Notes: a model not told the origin generated them from the letters alone. A stretch of 64,000 nucleotides of DNA from Nesterenkonia lutea (GCF_014873955.1 NZ_JADBED010000002.1:1-64000); one strand, 5' to 3'. Shown: positions 42,332 to 51,086, counted from the stretch's first letter. Numbers and translations: made by a program.

Positions 42332-43600
42332 ATGCTAGGAGACATGATCACTGTGGAAGATTGGGCTGAAATCCGTCGGCTACATTTTGCCGAGTCCATG
42401 CCGAAGAAGCAGATCGCTGAGAAGCTCGGGGTCTCCCGAACCACTGTCTATAAGGCCTTGGAATCCAGTGGACCTCCGAAGTACCAGCGCGAACCTAAGG
42501 GCTCGATCGCCGACGAGTACGTCCCAGAGATCCACAAGCTGCTCAAAGACACTCCCCGGATGCCAGCGACGGTGATCGCTGAACGGATCGGGTGGGAACA
42601 CTCGATGACGGTGCTCAAAGACAAGGTCCGGGAACTGCGCCCCCTCTACACCGGGGTCGATCCGGCTGACCGATTGGTCCACCGCCCTGGGGAAGCCGCT
42701 CAGTTTGATCTATGGTTCCCCGAACCTCAGATCCCGGTCGGTTTCGGACAGACCCGCACCTTGCCGGTGCTGGTGATGACCCTGACGTTCTCGAGATTCC
42801 TGACCGCCACGATGCTGCCCTCGCGGCAGTCCGGCGACCTGCTGGCCGGGATGTGGCAGCTGATCAGCGGAGTCGGAGCGGTCTCGAAGTCCTTGATCTG
42901 GGACCGTGAAGCTGCGATCGCCCCCAAGGGCAGACCGCTGCCGCCGTTGCAGGCCTTCGCGGGGACCACCGCGACGAAGATGGTGATCGCTCCACCCAGG
43001 GACCCGGAGTTCAAGGGCATGACCGAGCGCAACAACGGGTACTTCGAGACCAGCTTCCTGCCCGGCCGATCCTTCGCTTCACCGCAAGATTTCAACACCC
43101 AGATCAGCACGTGGATCACTGGCCGGGCCAATCAGCGCATGATCCGCAGCCTCGGGGACAGACCGGTCAACGTCCTGGGCCGAGATCTGGCGGCGATGAC
43201 CGCGCTACCGCCCTCCCCACCTTCGACAGGTTTCTCGCACCAGGTGCGTCTGGCCCGGGACTACTATCTGCGGATCGATGCGAATGACTACTCGGTGGAT
43301 CCGCGGTTCATCGGTCGGTTGGTCCAGGTCACCGCGACCTTGGACCGGGTGGTGGCCGTGTGTGACGGTGAGATCGCTGCTGATCACCGGCGGTGCTGGG
43401 CCCGAGCCCAGGTGATCACAGACCCGGCTCATGTGGGCACCGCGAAGGCCATGCGGGCTCATTACAACGACACCGTGCGCCACCAGGTGCGCGGGACCAA
43501 GGACACTGAGGTGGCCTACCGGCCGCTGAGCGTCTATGACGAGCTTTTCGGACTCACCCACACCACGGTGCCGGCTGATGATCACAGGAGTGCCGCATGA
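42332..43600 (+). CDS. istA: IS21-family transposase IstA
   Basis: A 422-residue transposase: N-terminal HTH (KKQIAEKLGVSRTTVYKAL), a DDE core with FDLWFPEP and LIWDREAAI, and a glutamate in PEFKGMTERNNGYFE. The C-terminal region includes YSVDPRFIGRLVQVTATLDRV. It overlaps istB by four bases (ATGA), the usual coupling in IS21. Confidence 0.95.
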   Translation: MLGDMITVEDWAEIRRLHFAESMPKKQIAEKLGVSRTTVYKALESSGPPKYQREPKGSIADEYVPEIHKLLKDTPRMPATVIAERIGWEHSMTVLKDKVRELRPLYTGVDPADRLVHRPGEAAQFDLWFPEPQIPVGFGQTRTLPVLVMTLTFSRFLTATMLPSRQSGDLLAGMWQLISGVGAVSKSLIWDREAAIAPKGRPLPPLQAFAGTTATKMVIAPPRDPEFKGMTERNNGYFETSFLPGRSFASPQDFNTQISTWITGRANQRMIRSLGDRPVNVLGRDLAAMTALPPSPPSTGFSHQVRLARDYYLRIDANDYSVDPRFIGRLVQVTATLDRVVAVCDGEIAADHRRCWARAQVITDPAHVGTAKAMRAHYNDTVRHQVRGTKDTEVAYRPLSVYDELFGLTHTTVPADDHRSAA

Positions 43601-44385
43601 GTGCCACCAGTGGTGAGAAGATCGGCTCGACCCTGGCGCATCTGGTGAAGGTGATGAAGACTCCCACGATCGGCAGGGTCTGGGAAGACCTCGCCGAGAT
43701 TGCCCGGGAGCAGGGCTGGTCCCACGAGGAATACCTCGCTGCTGTCTTGGAGCGCCAAGTCGCTGATCGAGAGGCCAACGGCACCGCTCTGCGGATCCAG
43801 ACCGCGAAGTTCCCCGCGATCAAGACCCTCGAGGACTTCAACACCGACTATCAGCCCGGCCTGCGCCGTGACGTGCTGGCTCATCTGCAGAACACGAGCT
43901 TCGTGCCCAAGGCAGAGAACGTCATCCTGCTGGGACCCCCAGGGGTGGGTAAGACTCATCTGGGCATCGGGCTAGGAATCAAGGCCTGCCAGGCCGGGTA
44001 CCCGGCGCTCTTCGACACTGCTGCGGGGTGGGTCAACCGGCTCAGCGACGCGCATCAGCGCCACGGTGGTCTGGATCAGGAGCTCAAAAGGCTTCGCAGG
44101 TACCGGCTGTTGATCATTGATGAGCTCGGCTATCTGCCCTTCGATGCTGATGCGGCGAATCTGTTCTTCCAACTGGTCGCTGCCCGCTATGAACAGGGGT
44201 CTTTGCTGATCACGAGCAACCTCTCCTTCGGCAGGTGGGGTGAGATCTTCAGCGATGACACCGTCGCGGCGGCGATGATCGATCGGCTGGTCCATCACGC
44301 GGAGGTCCTCACCCTCGATGGAGAGTCCTACCGCACACGGAGCCGCCGCGAGCTCATCGAGACCACTACCTCTAGAACCCCGTAA
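43597..44385 (+). CDS. istB: IS21-family helper ATPase IstB
   Basis: A 262-residue AAA+ ATPase with Walker A LLGPPGVGKTHLGIGLG and Walker B LLIIDELGYLPFDADAA, as in IstB, which selects the target and assembles the IstA transpososome. Intact and of normal length. Confidence 0.95.
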   Translation: MSATSGEKIGSTLAHLVKVMKTPTIGRVWEDLAEIAREQGWSHEEYLAAVLERQVADREANGTALRIQTAKFPAIKTLEDFNTDYQPGLRRDVLAHLQNTSFVPKAENVILLGPPGVGKTHLGIGLGIKACQAGYPALFDTAAGWVNRLSDAHQRHGGLDQELKRLRRYRLLIIDELGYLPFDADAANLFFQLVAARYEQGSLLITSNLSFGRWGEIFSDDTVAAAMIDRLVHHAEVLTLDGESYRTRSRRELIETTTSRTP

Positions 44386-45046
44386 GGAAAACACGGCGTT
44401 CAGTTTTTACCCGTCGCTGAGTGTTCAGTTTTCGGCCGTCGTTGACAAGCGATTCCGCCGCAAGTGTCTTGAAACCCTCTATTACGAGTTAGCCGGTCAC
44501 GAGGTCTATCCGGTGACATTGGAGAGCCGGGGATCTTCTCAGGACAAGAAAGACCGGGCTCACATCGTGGCCCTTCAGGGACAGGGACTCAATAAAGGTG
44601 TGCGCATCCAGCACCTACGAGGTGGAGACGAACCGCTGCTGTGGATCGCGGACGCTGTGCTTGGTTCCTTGAACTCTGCATATCTCGGCGAGCCGGCGCA
44701 CTTCGAGGCGCTTCAAGACACGATCCTGCTCCGACAGCACACGCCAGATTCACTGGTTCATCTTGAAGAGGGCAAACGAAAGGCCCTAGATCCAGTCGTC
44801 CGGCTGGGGTTCTAAGGCCTTCTTCCCTACCCGTCGTAACGGGGGGGCAGTCCCTACCGTAGTCGCGCGCACCCATATCCGCAACAGCCGAATGCCCTCG
44901 TATACCAGCAAATCAGGGGCTCGGCTGGCCAAGTGCTGAGGGTGCCCTCTTGGACACCTAAAACATTTATAGCCTTTTTGGGAACTATTAGATTTATAAC
45001 CCATGCCACACACTATGGGTTGTCTAGTTAACAACCGGGGGAGCGT

Positions 45047-46132
45047 ATGGCAGACAACCAGGGATCAGGATGCGGCCTCGTGCTTGGCATCCTCGCCGTG
45101 TTGATCGGAGTGCCGCTATTCATCCTCGTCATAGCGATCAGCGGTGGCGAAGAAGAGCAGCCGCAAGCCTCCTGCCGACCGGGCACCACGGAAGATAGCT
45201 CAGCCATTCCCAAGGAATATCAAGAGGCGCTTGAATCCGCGGCCGCTGAATCCGGGCTGTCCGTCGATCTATTAGCCGCACAGATCGACGCCGAATCAGG
45301 ATGGAACCCCGACGCCACGAGCCCGGTAGGAGCCGAAGGACTCACGCAGTTCATGCCCCAGACGTGGACGACCTACGGCGACGGGGGAGACCCCTTCAAC
45401 CCCGAGGACGCGATAGCAGCTATGGGCCGCTATATGGCCGCTGTGTCCGACGAGGTATCGGACTTCGCCGGAAATGGGCGCGAGCTAGCCGAACTCTCCC
45501 TCGCGGCGTACAACGCCGGCCCAGGGGCTGTGCAGAACGCCGGGGGAATCCCAGGCTTCCCTGAGACCGAAGAATATGTAGACAAGATCATGGGGAGCGC
45601 GCAGGGCAACTACTCGGCCGACTGCTCACCTGTTGGTGGCCAGGAGATCGGAGAGCTTGGCACAGGGGAGTGGACAAGCCCGCTGCCAGGTGCTCCCATA
45701 ACGTCCGGTTTTGGTGCCCGGACGTGTCCGATCCTTAACGCCTTGAACTGCTCAGGCGGCTCGTCTGATCATCGGGGGATCGACTTCGCCGGCTCATCCG
45801 GTTCAACTGTGGTCGCGCCGATGGATCTAGAGATCCGCGCAACCGGCGTGATCGACGGTTGGGGACAACTCGGCTGGGTAGTGCTGGCAAAGATGCCCAA
45901 CGCACCAGGTCTGCATATCGAATTCGCCCACTGCGCCGCTAACAGCATCGAGGTAAATCCCGGTGACACCGTGGCACCAGGCACCCCGCTATGCACCCAG
46001 GGAAACACCGGGTCATCGGCAGGAGAGCACCTACACTTCCAAATCGGAACGCCCGAGGGCGACGAGTCCATTCCAGGGTGGGAAAACCTCGTTGATCCCG
46101 CGCCGCTACTGAGAGAAAAGGGCATTAGCTAA
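45047..46132 (+). CDS. Transglycosylase-M23 peptidase, conjugation cell-wall hydrolase
   Basis: A 361-residue exported enzyme: one N-terminal membrane anchor (residues 10-32), a lytic transglycosylase domain with catalytic Glu83 in AESGWNP and LAAYNAGPG, then an M23 endopeptidase domain with zinc ligands His242 and Asp246 (DHRGIDFAG) and His330 in GEHLHFQI. It would open the peptidoglycan for the secretion channel, as TcpG and VirB1 enzymes do. All active-site residues are present. It overlaps the next gene by one base. Confidence 0.9.
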   Translation: MADNQGSGCGLVLGILAVLIGVPLFILVIAISGGEEEQPQASCRPGTTEDSSAIPKEYQEALESAAAESGLSVDLLAAQIDAESGWNPDATSPVGAEGLTQFMPQTWTTYGDGGDPFNPEDAIAAMGRYMAAVSDEVSDFAGNGRELAELSLAAYNAGPGAVQNAGGIPGFPETEEYVDKIMGSAQGNYSADCSPVGGQEIGELGTGEWTSPLPGAPITSGFGARTCPILNALNCSGGSSDHRGIDFAGSSGSTVVAPMDLEIRATGVIDGWGQLGWVVLAKMPNAPGLHIEFAHCAANSIEVNPGDTVAPGTPLCTQGNTGSSAGEHLHFQIGTPEGDESIPGWENLVDPAPLLREKGIS

Positions 46133-46737
46133 TGGGCCGGAACACCGTCATCGGAATCATCGTCGCCGTGCTGCTGCTCGTCGCAGCCGGGGGAGCGTTC
46201 GCCTACGTCGCTGTCTCATCGAATGAGCCCACGGCTGAGGAACCCGCGCCCGCGCGGACCACGCCGCCGAGCCCTTCAGCGTCTCAGCCCGAGCCGCCCG
46301 AAGAGACCTTGGATGAAGGTCAGGACGAAGATCCCCTAGCTGCTGATCGTGAGGCGATGGAGGAACTGGGGATGGAGGTCGCGGAAATCATGACCACCTG
46401 GGACCCCAACGAGGACTTCAACCAGACCGCTGCCGAAATGCGCGCAGCGGATCTCATGACCGAGGAACTAGCCGTCTCGATCACCGCACCCGAGCGCCCG
46501 ACCACAGGCACCGAATGGCTCGAAGCGGCCGAGGCCGGCGCGACGAGTCAACCGACCGTGAAACCCAACCGGGCGACGTCTAACGAGGTTGTCTCCATCG
46601 AGGCGACGTGGGTATGGGTCACTCAGGATGGGGACGTGATCAGCAATCCGACCGAGCGCCGGCTGTTCTTCTTCAACTTCGAGGAAGGCGACGACGGCGA
46701 GCTACTGGTCTCGAACTACAGTTACGACACCGCCTGA
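46132..46737 (+). CDS. Membrane-anchored transfer accessory protein
   Basis: A 201-residue protein: one membrane helix (IGIIVAVLLLVAAGGAFAYVAV), a Pro/Glu-rich linker, then an outer domain with ATWVWVTQDGDVISNPTERRLFFF, a strand pattern like NTF2/VirB8-type assembly factors. It has the same plan as the protein at 21690-22430. Coupled to the cell-wall hydrolase gene, it probably belongs to the transfer channel. Confidence 0.6.
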   Translation: MGRNTVIGIIVAVLLLVAAGGAFAYVAVSSNEPTAEEPAPARTTPPSPSASQPEPPEETLDEGQDEDPLAADREAMEELGMEVAEIMTTWDPNEDFNQTAAEMRAADLMTEELAVSITAPERPTTGTEWLEAAEAGATSQPTVKPNRATSNEVVSIEATWVWVTQDGDVISNPTERRLFFFNFEEGDDGELLVSNYSYDTA

Positions 46738-47706
46738 GATTCCCTTTTCTGGGGTTGAAGGTCGGTGCCCGTCTGGCCATACCGTATTAGTGTCCCACCT
46801 TGCCGCTGCCTCGAGCTGCTTGCGACGCCACCCTTTGGCGTCAGCGAGAATCGTCCCTCGCAGGTCCGCTCCGGTCAGGTTTACCCCGTGGAGAAGACAG
46901 CCTTCCAAGCTCGCTCCTTTGAGTACGGCTCGGCGTAGGTCGGCTTTATGGAAGTTCGAGTCGATCAACTCGCACTCCTGCAAGTTGGCCCCTGGCATAT
47001 AGCTATAGATGAACACGGACTCGGGTAGCTCAGTTTTGTAGAAGCTGGCGTCACCTAAATGGCATCCCGAAAACCGAGAACGCGGCAACGTCAGGCTGGA
47101 TACGTTCAAATTCTGGAGATTCGACCCGTGAAAGTCCCCACTGATTTCGTGGTGGCCCGCCACTTGGCTTATGGCTCGGAAGGTGTCGACCAATATTTGA
47201 GGTGGGGTCCGCTGGCGCGCGTTCTCATCTGACGTTGGAGGATCACGCCGCTCTGCTTGATCGCGAATGTATGAACTCAGTAGGTTCGTGATCATCTGCG
47301 CGTCTTCGGTTTCTCTCGTCTCAATCGCAAGACGCTGAAGGGCGTAAAGACCTCCGTAGTTGAGCGTGTTCGAGGAATCGCCTAGCTGTGAGACGGCCTC
47401 GGTGTAACGACTTGTCCAGTGCCGGTCCCGTTCAATCTGAAGAGCCTGTTGCTCCCGCTCATGCCGCTTCCACGAGAGGAGTGCGGTCACAGCCGCGAGG
47501 ATTCCTCCAAAAAGCAGCAGGACGACTTGCCTCTGTGAACTTGCCTGGTCGGTTTCGTCATCGGCACCGGCACCGAGCCAGCTAAATAGGTCCGGGGCTC
47601 GTACTATCAAAAGAACTAGTGCAGCAAAGAACACGATCAGGCAAACGGGAACCCCAATGCGAGGAACCCACCGCTGAACCCACCGCCGCCGAATCCGTGT
47701 TTTCAC
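46702..47706 (-). CDS. Pentapeptide-repeat membrane protein
   Basis: A 334-residue protein. Two membrane helices lie near residues 16-36 and 60-80. A helical middle includes TEAVSQLGDSSNTLNYGGLYALQRLA, found in many bacterial pentapeptide proteins. The pentapeptide stretch runs about 190-300 with repeats such as ANLQE, ADLRR and ADLRG. It overlaps the end of the opposite-strand gene by 36 bases. The repeat folds as a beta-helix. Some relatives protect gyrase, but the membrane anchor argues for another role. Confidence 0.85.
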   Translation of the reverse strand: MKTRIRRRWVQRWVPRIGVPVCLIVFFAALVLLIVRAPDLFSWLGAGADDETDQASSQRQVVLLLFGGILAAVTALLSWKRHEREQQALQIERDRHWTSRYTEAVSQLGDSSNTLNYGGLYALQRLAIETRETEDAQMITNLLSSYIRDQAERRDPPTSDENARQRTPPQILVDTFRAISQVAGHHEISGDFHGSNLQNLNVSSLTLPRSRFSGCHLGDASFYKTELPESVFIYSYMPGANLQECELIDSNFHKADLRRAVLKGASLEGCLLHGVNLTGADLRGTILADAKGWRRKQLEAAARWDTNTVWPDGHRPSTPEKGISGGVVTVVRDQ

Positions 47707-47743
47707 ACCGTGATCATGTCACGAGCACCAGCCACCAAGGGCG

Positions 47744-48085
47744 GTGCAGCGCGAAACCCGCGCGCTGCACTAGGGGACGGCCGCTGGCGCGTCCGGCTGT
47801 GATGGTCCGGCCCTTGCGCTCGTTCCTCGCTACAGGTCCGGCCCAGTCTCTTTTTTCTGTCGTGCTGTCCTTCCGATAATACGCCCGCGCTCCATTGCGA
47901 CAACCCCTCCTCGTTCCTCGTCGGGGTCTGCGCCGTCCAAGACTTTTTCTCGGCGCTCGTTCCTCGCTTATTTCCTCGAAAAACTCCCGGCCGGCTGGCC
48001 TTCGGTGTCTCCGTTCCGACGCGAGCAGCTCGCAAGCTTCGCCAGCACGAAGAAAAAACGTTGAGGGGCTTGGGTCGGGGAGCTG
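47744..48085. promoter_or_regulatory. Structured leader 1 with loop motif CTCGTTCCTCGC
   Basis: This non-coding stretch upstream of the DUF4192 gene has a perfect 10-pair hairpin at 47744-47770 (GTGCAGCGCG with CGCGCTGCAC). CTCGTTCCTCGC occurs at 47819, at 47910 (last base T) and at 47956. The second copy is the loop of an ACCCC/GGGGT stem. Bases 47926-48008 match 49532-49614 of the second leader almost completely. It may be a single-strand promoter or a structured RNA. Confidence 0.7.
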
Positions 48086-48119
48086 GCACCGTCTCATAGC
48101 CCCGGATACGGAACACTTG

Positions 48120-49196
48120 ATGTTTGAAAACGAGAGCAACAAGGCCCTGAACATCACCGAGGCGACCGGCTACCTTGCAAGTGTCGTCTCCACGTTCGGT
48201 TACCTGCCAGAGAACTCACTCTTGGTCCAGGGAATCCACGACGGGATGACGACCTACCACCTGCGCGTTGATCTGCCAGACCTCAACCACACCGGCCGCG
48301 TGCTGGCGATGGTCCGAGACGCGACCGTAGGCAACGGCTCAGAGGCAATCATGATCGGAGTCTACGACGACCACAAGGCCCCGAACGGCGCGCAGGCCCT
48401 GGCCCCGCTGGTCTCAGAGATCGCGGCGGAGTTGGAGCTGTTCAACGGCCCCGAGGTAGTCATGAGCTGGTATGTCGGAGCAGAAGATATGTTCCGCTTC
48501 AACACCCCGGAAGCATCATCGAACGTGACCCAGGTAGTCACCGAGATATGCGACCGACAGTTGGCAGGACTCACCACGGAATCAATGGTGACCCCAGCTC
48601 AGCGGGTGGAACGCTTCTCAACCGTGGAGGCCCCCGAGTTCGCGGACCTTTTGGACGAGGCCCGAGCCGCTGACCTCGATGCCGCCCAGGTGCTCACCGT
48701 CTGGGAATCAGCACTAGAGCGGATCACGAAGCACGATCCGATCCTCCCGAGCACGCTGGCCACCCTGGCAGTGTCCCTAGAGCGCACCAAGCACCGCGAC
48801 GCGGTGATGGTGCTGGCGGCAGGAGATCGCCCCGCCGCCGGAGCCATCTACCTCGGTTCTGATGCGCCCCAGCACGAGCGGGCCGAGAAACTGCGTCTCG
48901 GACTCACCGGGCAGGCCCCCAACTGGGCAGGGATCGACGCGCTAGCGGAGATCCTCGCGGTGATCATCTCAGGCTTGAAGGACCAAGGGAAGATCACGGC
49001 GCAGTCCTACACAGTCATGAATTGGGTTGAGTGGACTAAGGGCCGGGGCTCCATCGGGGGAGAGTTCGGAGACAAGGCGCTAGAGATTGATCCCACGATC
49101 CAGTTGCCCCGGATGCTGGACGTGATGGGTGTCTGCCGATGGGCCGCAGTGCGAGAACACTCCTGGGGCCAGTACAAGATCCGCCGCAACCAGTGA
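48120..49196 (+). CDS. DUF4192-family protein
   Basis: A 358-residue soluble protein. The DUF4192 start pattern is clear: ATGYLASVVSTFGYLPENSLLVQG, then YHLRVDLP, and later SALERITKHDP and LAVSLERTKHRDAVMVLAAG. Its biochemical role is unknown, though copies are widespread on actinobacterial chromosomes and plasmids. Here it follows a structured leader nearly the same as the one in front of the antirestriction gene ardC, and it points toward the candidate oriT, so an early role in the recipient cell is plausible. The ATG at 48120 has only a weak ribosome site. Confidence 0.82.
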   Translation: MFENESNKALNITEATGYLASVVSTFGYLPENSLLVQGIHDGMTTYHLRVDLPDLNHTGRVLAMVRDATVGNGSEAIMIGVYDDHKAPNGAQALAPLVSEIAAELELFNGPEVVMSWYVGAEDMFRFNTPEASSNVTQVVTEICDRQLAGLTTESMVTPAQRVERFSTVEAPEFADLLDEARAADLDAAQVLTVWESALERITKHDPILPSTLATLAVSLERTKHRDAVMVLAAGDRPAAGAIYLGSDAPQHERAEKLRLGLTGQAPNWAGIDALAEILAVIISGLKDQGKITAQSYTVMNWVEWTKGRGSIGGEFGDKALEIDPTIQLPRMLDVMGVCRWAAVREHSWGQYKIRRNQ

Positions 49197-49213
49197 TCGA
49201 GTAGAGGCTAATC

Positions 49214-49253
49214 GGGCCCGGTCCTAGCTATCCAAACTAGCTAGGGCCGGCCC
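49214..49253. terminator. Terminator behind the DUF4192 gene
   Basis: CCTAGCTA, loop TCCAAAC, TAGCTAGG form the inner stem, with a GGGCC/GGCCC outer stem. The inner stem and loop are identical to those of the terminator behind ardC. Confidence 0.8.
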
Positions 49254-49293
49254 GGTCCTTTGCCTGAAAATCGGGGGACCGCTGCGTACCGCC

Positions 49294-49665
49294 GCGAGGG
49301 CGCGCAGCGGGCGAGAGCTGCCCGCCCTCGCGCTCCGCTGCGCAGCGCGAAAACCCGTGCGCTGCACTACAGGCCGGGCCGTTGCTCGTTCCTCGCATCG
49401 ACCCGGCCTGTAGTGGTCCCGGTGTTGCGTTCGTTCCTCACTCCACACCGGAACCATCCTCATTTTTCCTGCTGTCCTTCGGATTTTTCGTCCCCATCGG
49501 AGCCGCCACAACCCGGTTCGTTTCTCACCGGGTCTGCGCCGTCCAAGACTTTTCCTCGGCGCTCGTGCCTCGCTTATTTCCTCGAAAAACTCTCGGACGG
49601 CTGGGCTTCGGTGTGACAACTCCGCTGGGAACAGCTCGTGAAACTCGCCAGCAGGAAAAACGATG
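49294..49665. promoter_or_regulatory. Structured leader 2: consecutive hairpins with repeated loop motif
   Basis: Six hairpins follow one another: 49294-49331, 49342-49365, 49366-49414 (13 perfect pairs), 49419-49451, 49511-49533 and 49538-49601. The last four carry the motif CTCGTTCCTCGC or variants in the loop, at 49385, 49430, 49517 and 49562. The leader precedes ardC and resembles leader 1. The stems differ in sequence while the loops are kept, which points to selection on the folded form. Confidence 0.78.
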
Positions 49666-49723
49666 GGGGAGACCAACCCAGGGCACCGGTCCTGAGCCCC
49701 CACTACCGAGAGGAATAGCTACC

Positions 49724-50608
49724 GTGGCTAAGAAATTCAAGAACACCAAGACTCCCGAGCAGCGCAAGACCGAAGCTGCCGAGCTGCACGCTCAGATCGC
49801 CGCAGGAGTCGAGAGCTTGACCGACTCGCAGCAGTGGGAAAAGTACCTCAGCTATTGCCGCGCGTTCCACTCGTACAGCATCAGCAATATTTTGTTGATC
49901 ATGGCGCAGATGCCGGAAGCCTCGCGTGTGGCCGGCTTCCGTCGCTGGCAGGAGCTGGGCCGGTGCGTGTCTCGTGGCGAGAAGGGTATCCGCATCCTGG
50001 GATATGCCAAGAAGAAGATAGAAGAAGAGACCGAGCAGGGCGAGACCGAAGAACGATACGTCGAGTATTTCCCGCCGCTGTCAGTGTTCGATATCTCGCA
50101 GACCGAGATAATAGATGAGGACAAGGCCAACGCAGGAGTGATCGTCCACCGCCTCGAAGGTGAGGACGCCGGAGGTATCGCGGGTGCCGTAGAAGACTGG
50201 CTCACCGATGAAGGCTGGACCGTCACCACGGAGGCTATCGGCGGCGAGACCAACGGCATGACGAGTGCCGCACTTCGCAAGGTGATGATCTCGGAGAAGC
50301 TTTCACCGGCCCAGCGCGCTAAGACGATGATTCACGAAGCTGCACACGTTGTGCTGCACACCGACGAAGATCCCCGGGAGTACGTCGAGCACCGAGGCCA
50401 GAAGGAGACCGAGGCCGAGAGCGTTGCCTATGTGGTCGCGGGAATGTTTGGACTGGACACCAGCAGCTACACCATCGGGTATATCGCAGGTTGGGCGCAG
50501 GGGGACACCGAGATAATACGCAGCACCGCCGCCCACGTTCTGAAAGCCTCACACATCATCTACGAGGCACTGACCGAGACCGCCGAGCAGGTAGAAGCAA
50601 TAGCCTAA
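49724..50608 (+). CDS. ardC: ArdC-type antirestriction protein
   Basis: A 294-residue protein. The ArdC N-terminal single-stranded-DNA-binding domain covers residues 1-125 (YLSYCRAFHSYSISNILLIM, then GEKGIRILGYAKKK). A zinc metallopeptidase domain follows with HEAAH at 204-208 and a third ligand in ETEAESVAYVV. ArdC proteins protect entering plasmid DNA from restriction. The GTG at 49724 follows AGAGGA. Strong leader and terminator elements frame it as a stand-alone unit. Confidence 0.9.
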   Translation: MAKKFKNTKTPEQRKTEAAELHAQIAAGVESLTDSQQWEKYLSYCRAFHSYSISNILLIMAQMPEASRVAGFRRWQELGRCVSRGEKGIRILGYAKKKIEEETEQGETEERYVEYFPPLSVFDISQTEIIDEDKANAGVIVHRLEGEDAGGIAGAVEDWLTDEGWTVTTEAIGGETNGMTSAALRKVMISEKLSPAQRAKTMIHEAAHVVLHTDEDPREYVEHRGQKETEAESVAYVVAGMFGLDTSSYTIGYIAGWAQGDTEIIRSTAAHVLKASHIIYEALTETAEQVEAIA

Positions 50609-50622
50609 GCAGCACACAGAGA

Positions 50623-50669
50623 GAGGCCCGTACCTAGCTATCCAAACTAGCTAGGTACGGGCCTCTTTT
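50623..50669. terminator. Terminator behind ardC
   Basis: A perfect 18-pair stem from GAGGCCCGTACCTAGCTA and its complement closes on the loop TCCAAAC and is followed by TTTT. It shares the CTAGCTA-TCCAAAC-TAGCTAG core with the DUF4192 terminator. Confidence 0.9.
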
Positions 50670-50786
50670 CTGATTCTAGTGCGGTATCGGTGTGCACCGC
50701 ATCGAGCGGTGCAAACCGGCGAGGGGCTGCCACCCCTCGCGCTCCCCGCTGACCCCGGGACGCCACCGGACCAGGAGAAGGTGCCT

Positions 50787-51086
50787 CTAGTTGTGTGTCA
50801 TTTCGTAGTTGATCCGTTCGGACCTATCGCCCTCACTGTCGCCAGTCTTGCGCGCAGTTGCTTTCGGTGGCTTGGCGAACTTGTTGACCTGGGCGCGGGT
50901 CCATCCCTGCTTTTCAGCAGCGGTCATCAGGCGCTTCTCTTCCTTCTTCGCTTCGTTGAGTTCGTGTTCAAGATCCACGCGCCGGGCGACTGCCTTGGCG
51001 AGATCTTCAACGGCTGCCATGCGCTCTTCGTTGACCTTCTGTGCTTCTTCAAGGACGTGGCGCTGTGCTGGGGTGAGTTCTCTCAT
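50787..51086 (-). CDS. Coiled-coil protein near the mobilization region
   Basis: A 99-residue, strongly helical protein. Residues 10-65 form a likely coiled coil (EEAQKVNEERMAAVEDLAKAV, then ELNEAKKEEKRLM), followed by an HTH-like GWTRAQVNKFAKPP. Its start overlaps the stop of the upstream HTH gene (ATGA). It may be a relaxosome accessory or a regulator of transfer. Confidence 0.55.
   Translation of the reverse strand: MRELTPAQRHVLEEAQKVNEERMAAVEDLAKAVARRVDLEHELNEAKKEEKRLMTAAEKQGWTRAQVNKFAKPPKATARKTGDSEGDRSERINYEMTHN

Larger units (their letters stand above)
42273..44447 (+). mobile_element. Complete IS21-family insertion sequence
   Basis: The element is 2175 bp. Its left end TGTCGACGACG and the complement of its right end TGTCAACGACG begin imperfect terminal repeats of about 50 bases, each containing the inner box AGCGACGGGT. 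The direct repeat AGCGA flanks it at 42268-42272 and 44448-44452. Both genes, istA and istB, are intact, so the element may be active. Confidence 0.93.
41997..44815 (+). pseudogene. DUF3800-like gene split by an IS21 element
   Basis: Two halves, 41997-42272 and 44453-44815, join in frame when the IS21 element and one copy of its 5-base target repeat AGCGA are removed. The restored 212-residue protein reads GAYVDESSCN near its start and LLLPGQIKLHWTDEQ in the middle. After the junction comes AKTERFRRKCLETLYYELAG, then IADAVLGSLNSAYLGEP. The YVDES and late IADAV motifs resemble DUF3800, an RNase H-fold family found in mobile-element and defence contexts. Assignment is moderate; the disruption is certain. 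Confidence 0.7.

Noticed and set aside
47895..48119. N-terminal extension of the DUF4192 gene through the structured leader
   Set aside because: The extension reads through hairpins and motif repeats, is not DUF4192-like, and the family starts near the ATG at 48120.
47819..49573. CRISPR-like or iteron array made of CTCGTTCCTCGC copies
   Set aside because: Spacing is irregular, copies sit in hairpin loops and a gene separates the two groups, so neither array type fits.
49382..49723. N-terminal extension of ArdC through leader 2
   Set aside because: The residues are an accidental reading of the hairpins. The ArdC domain and a proper ribosome site support the GTG at 49724.
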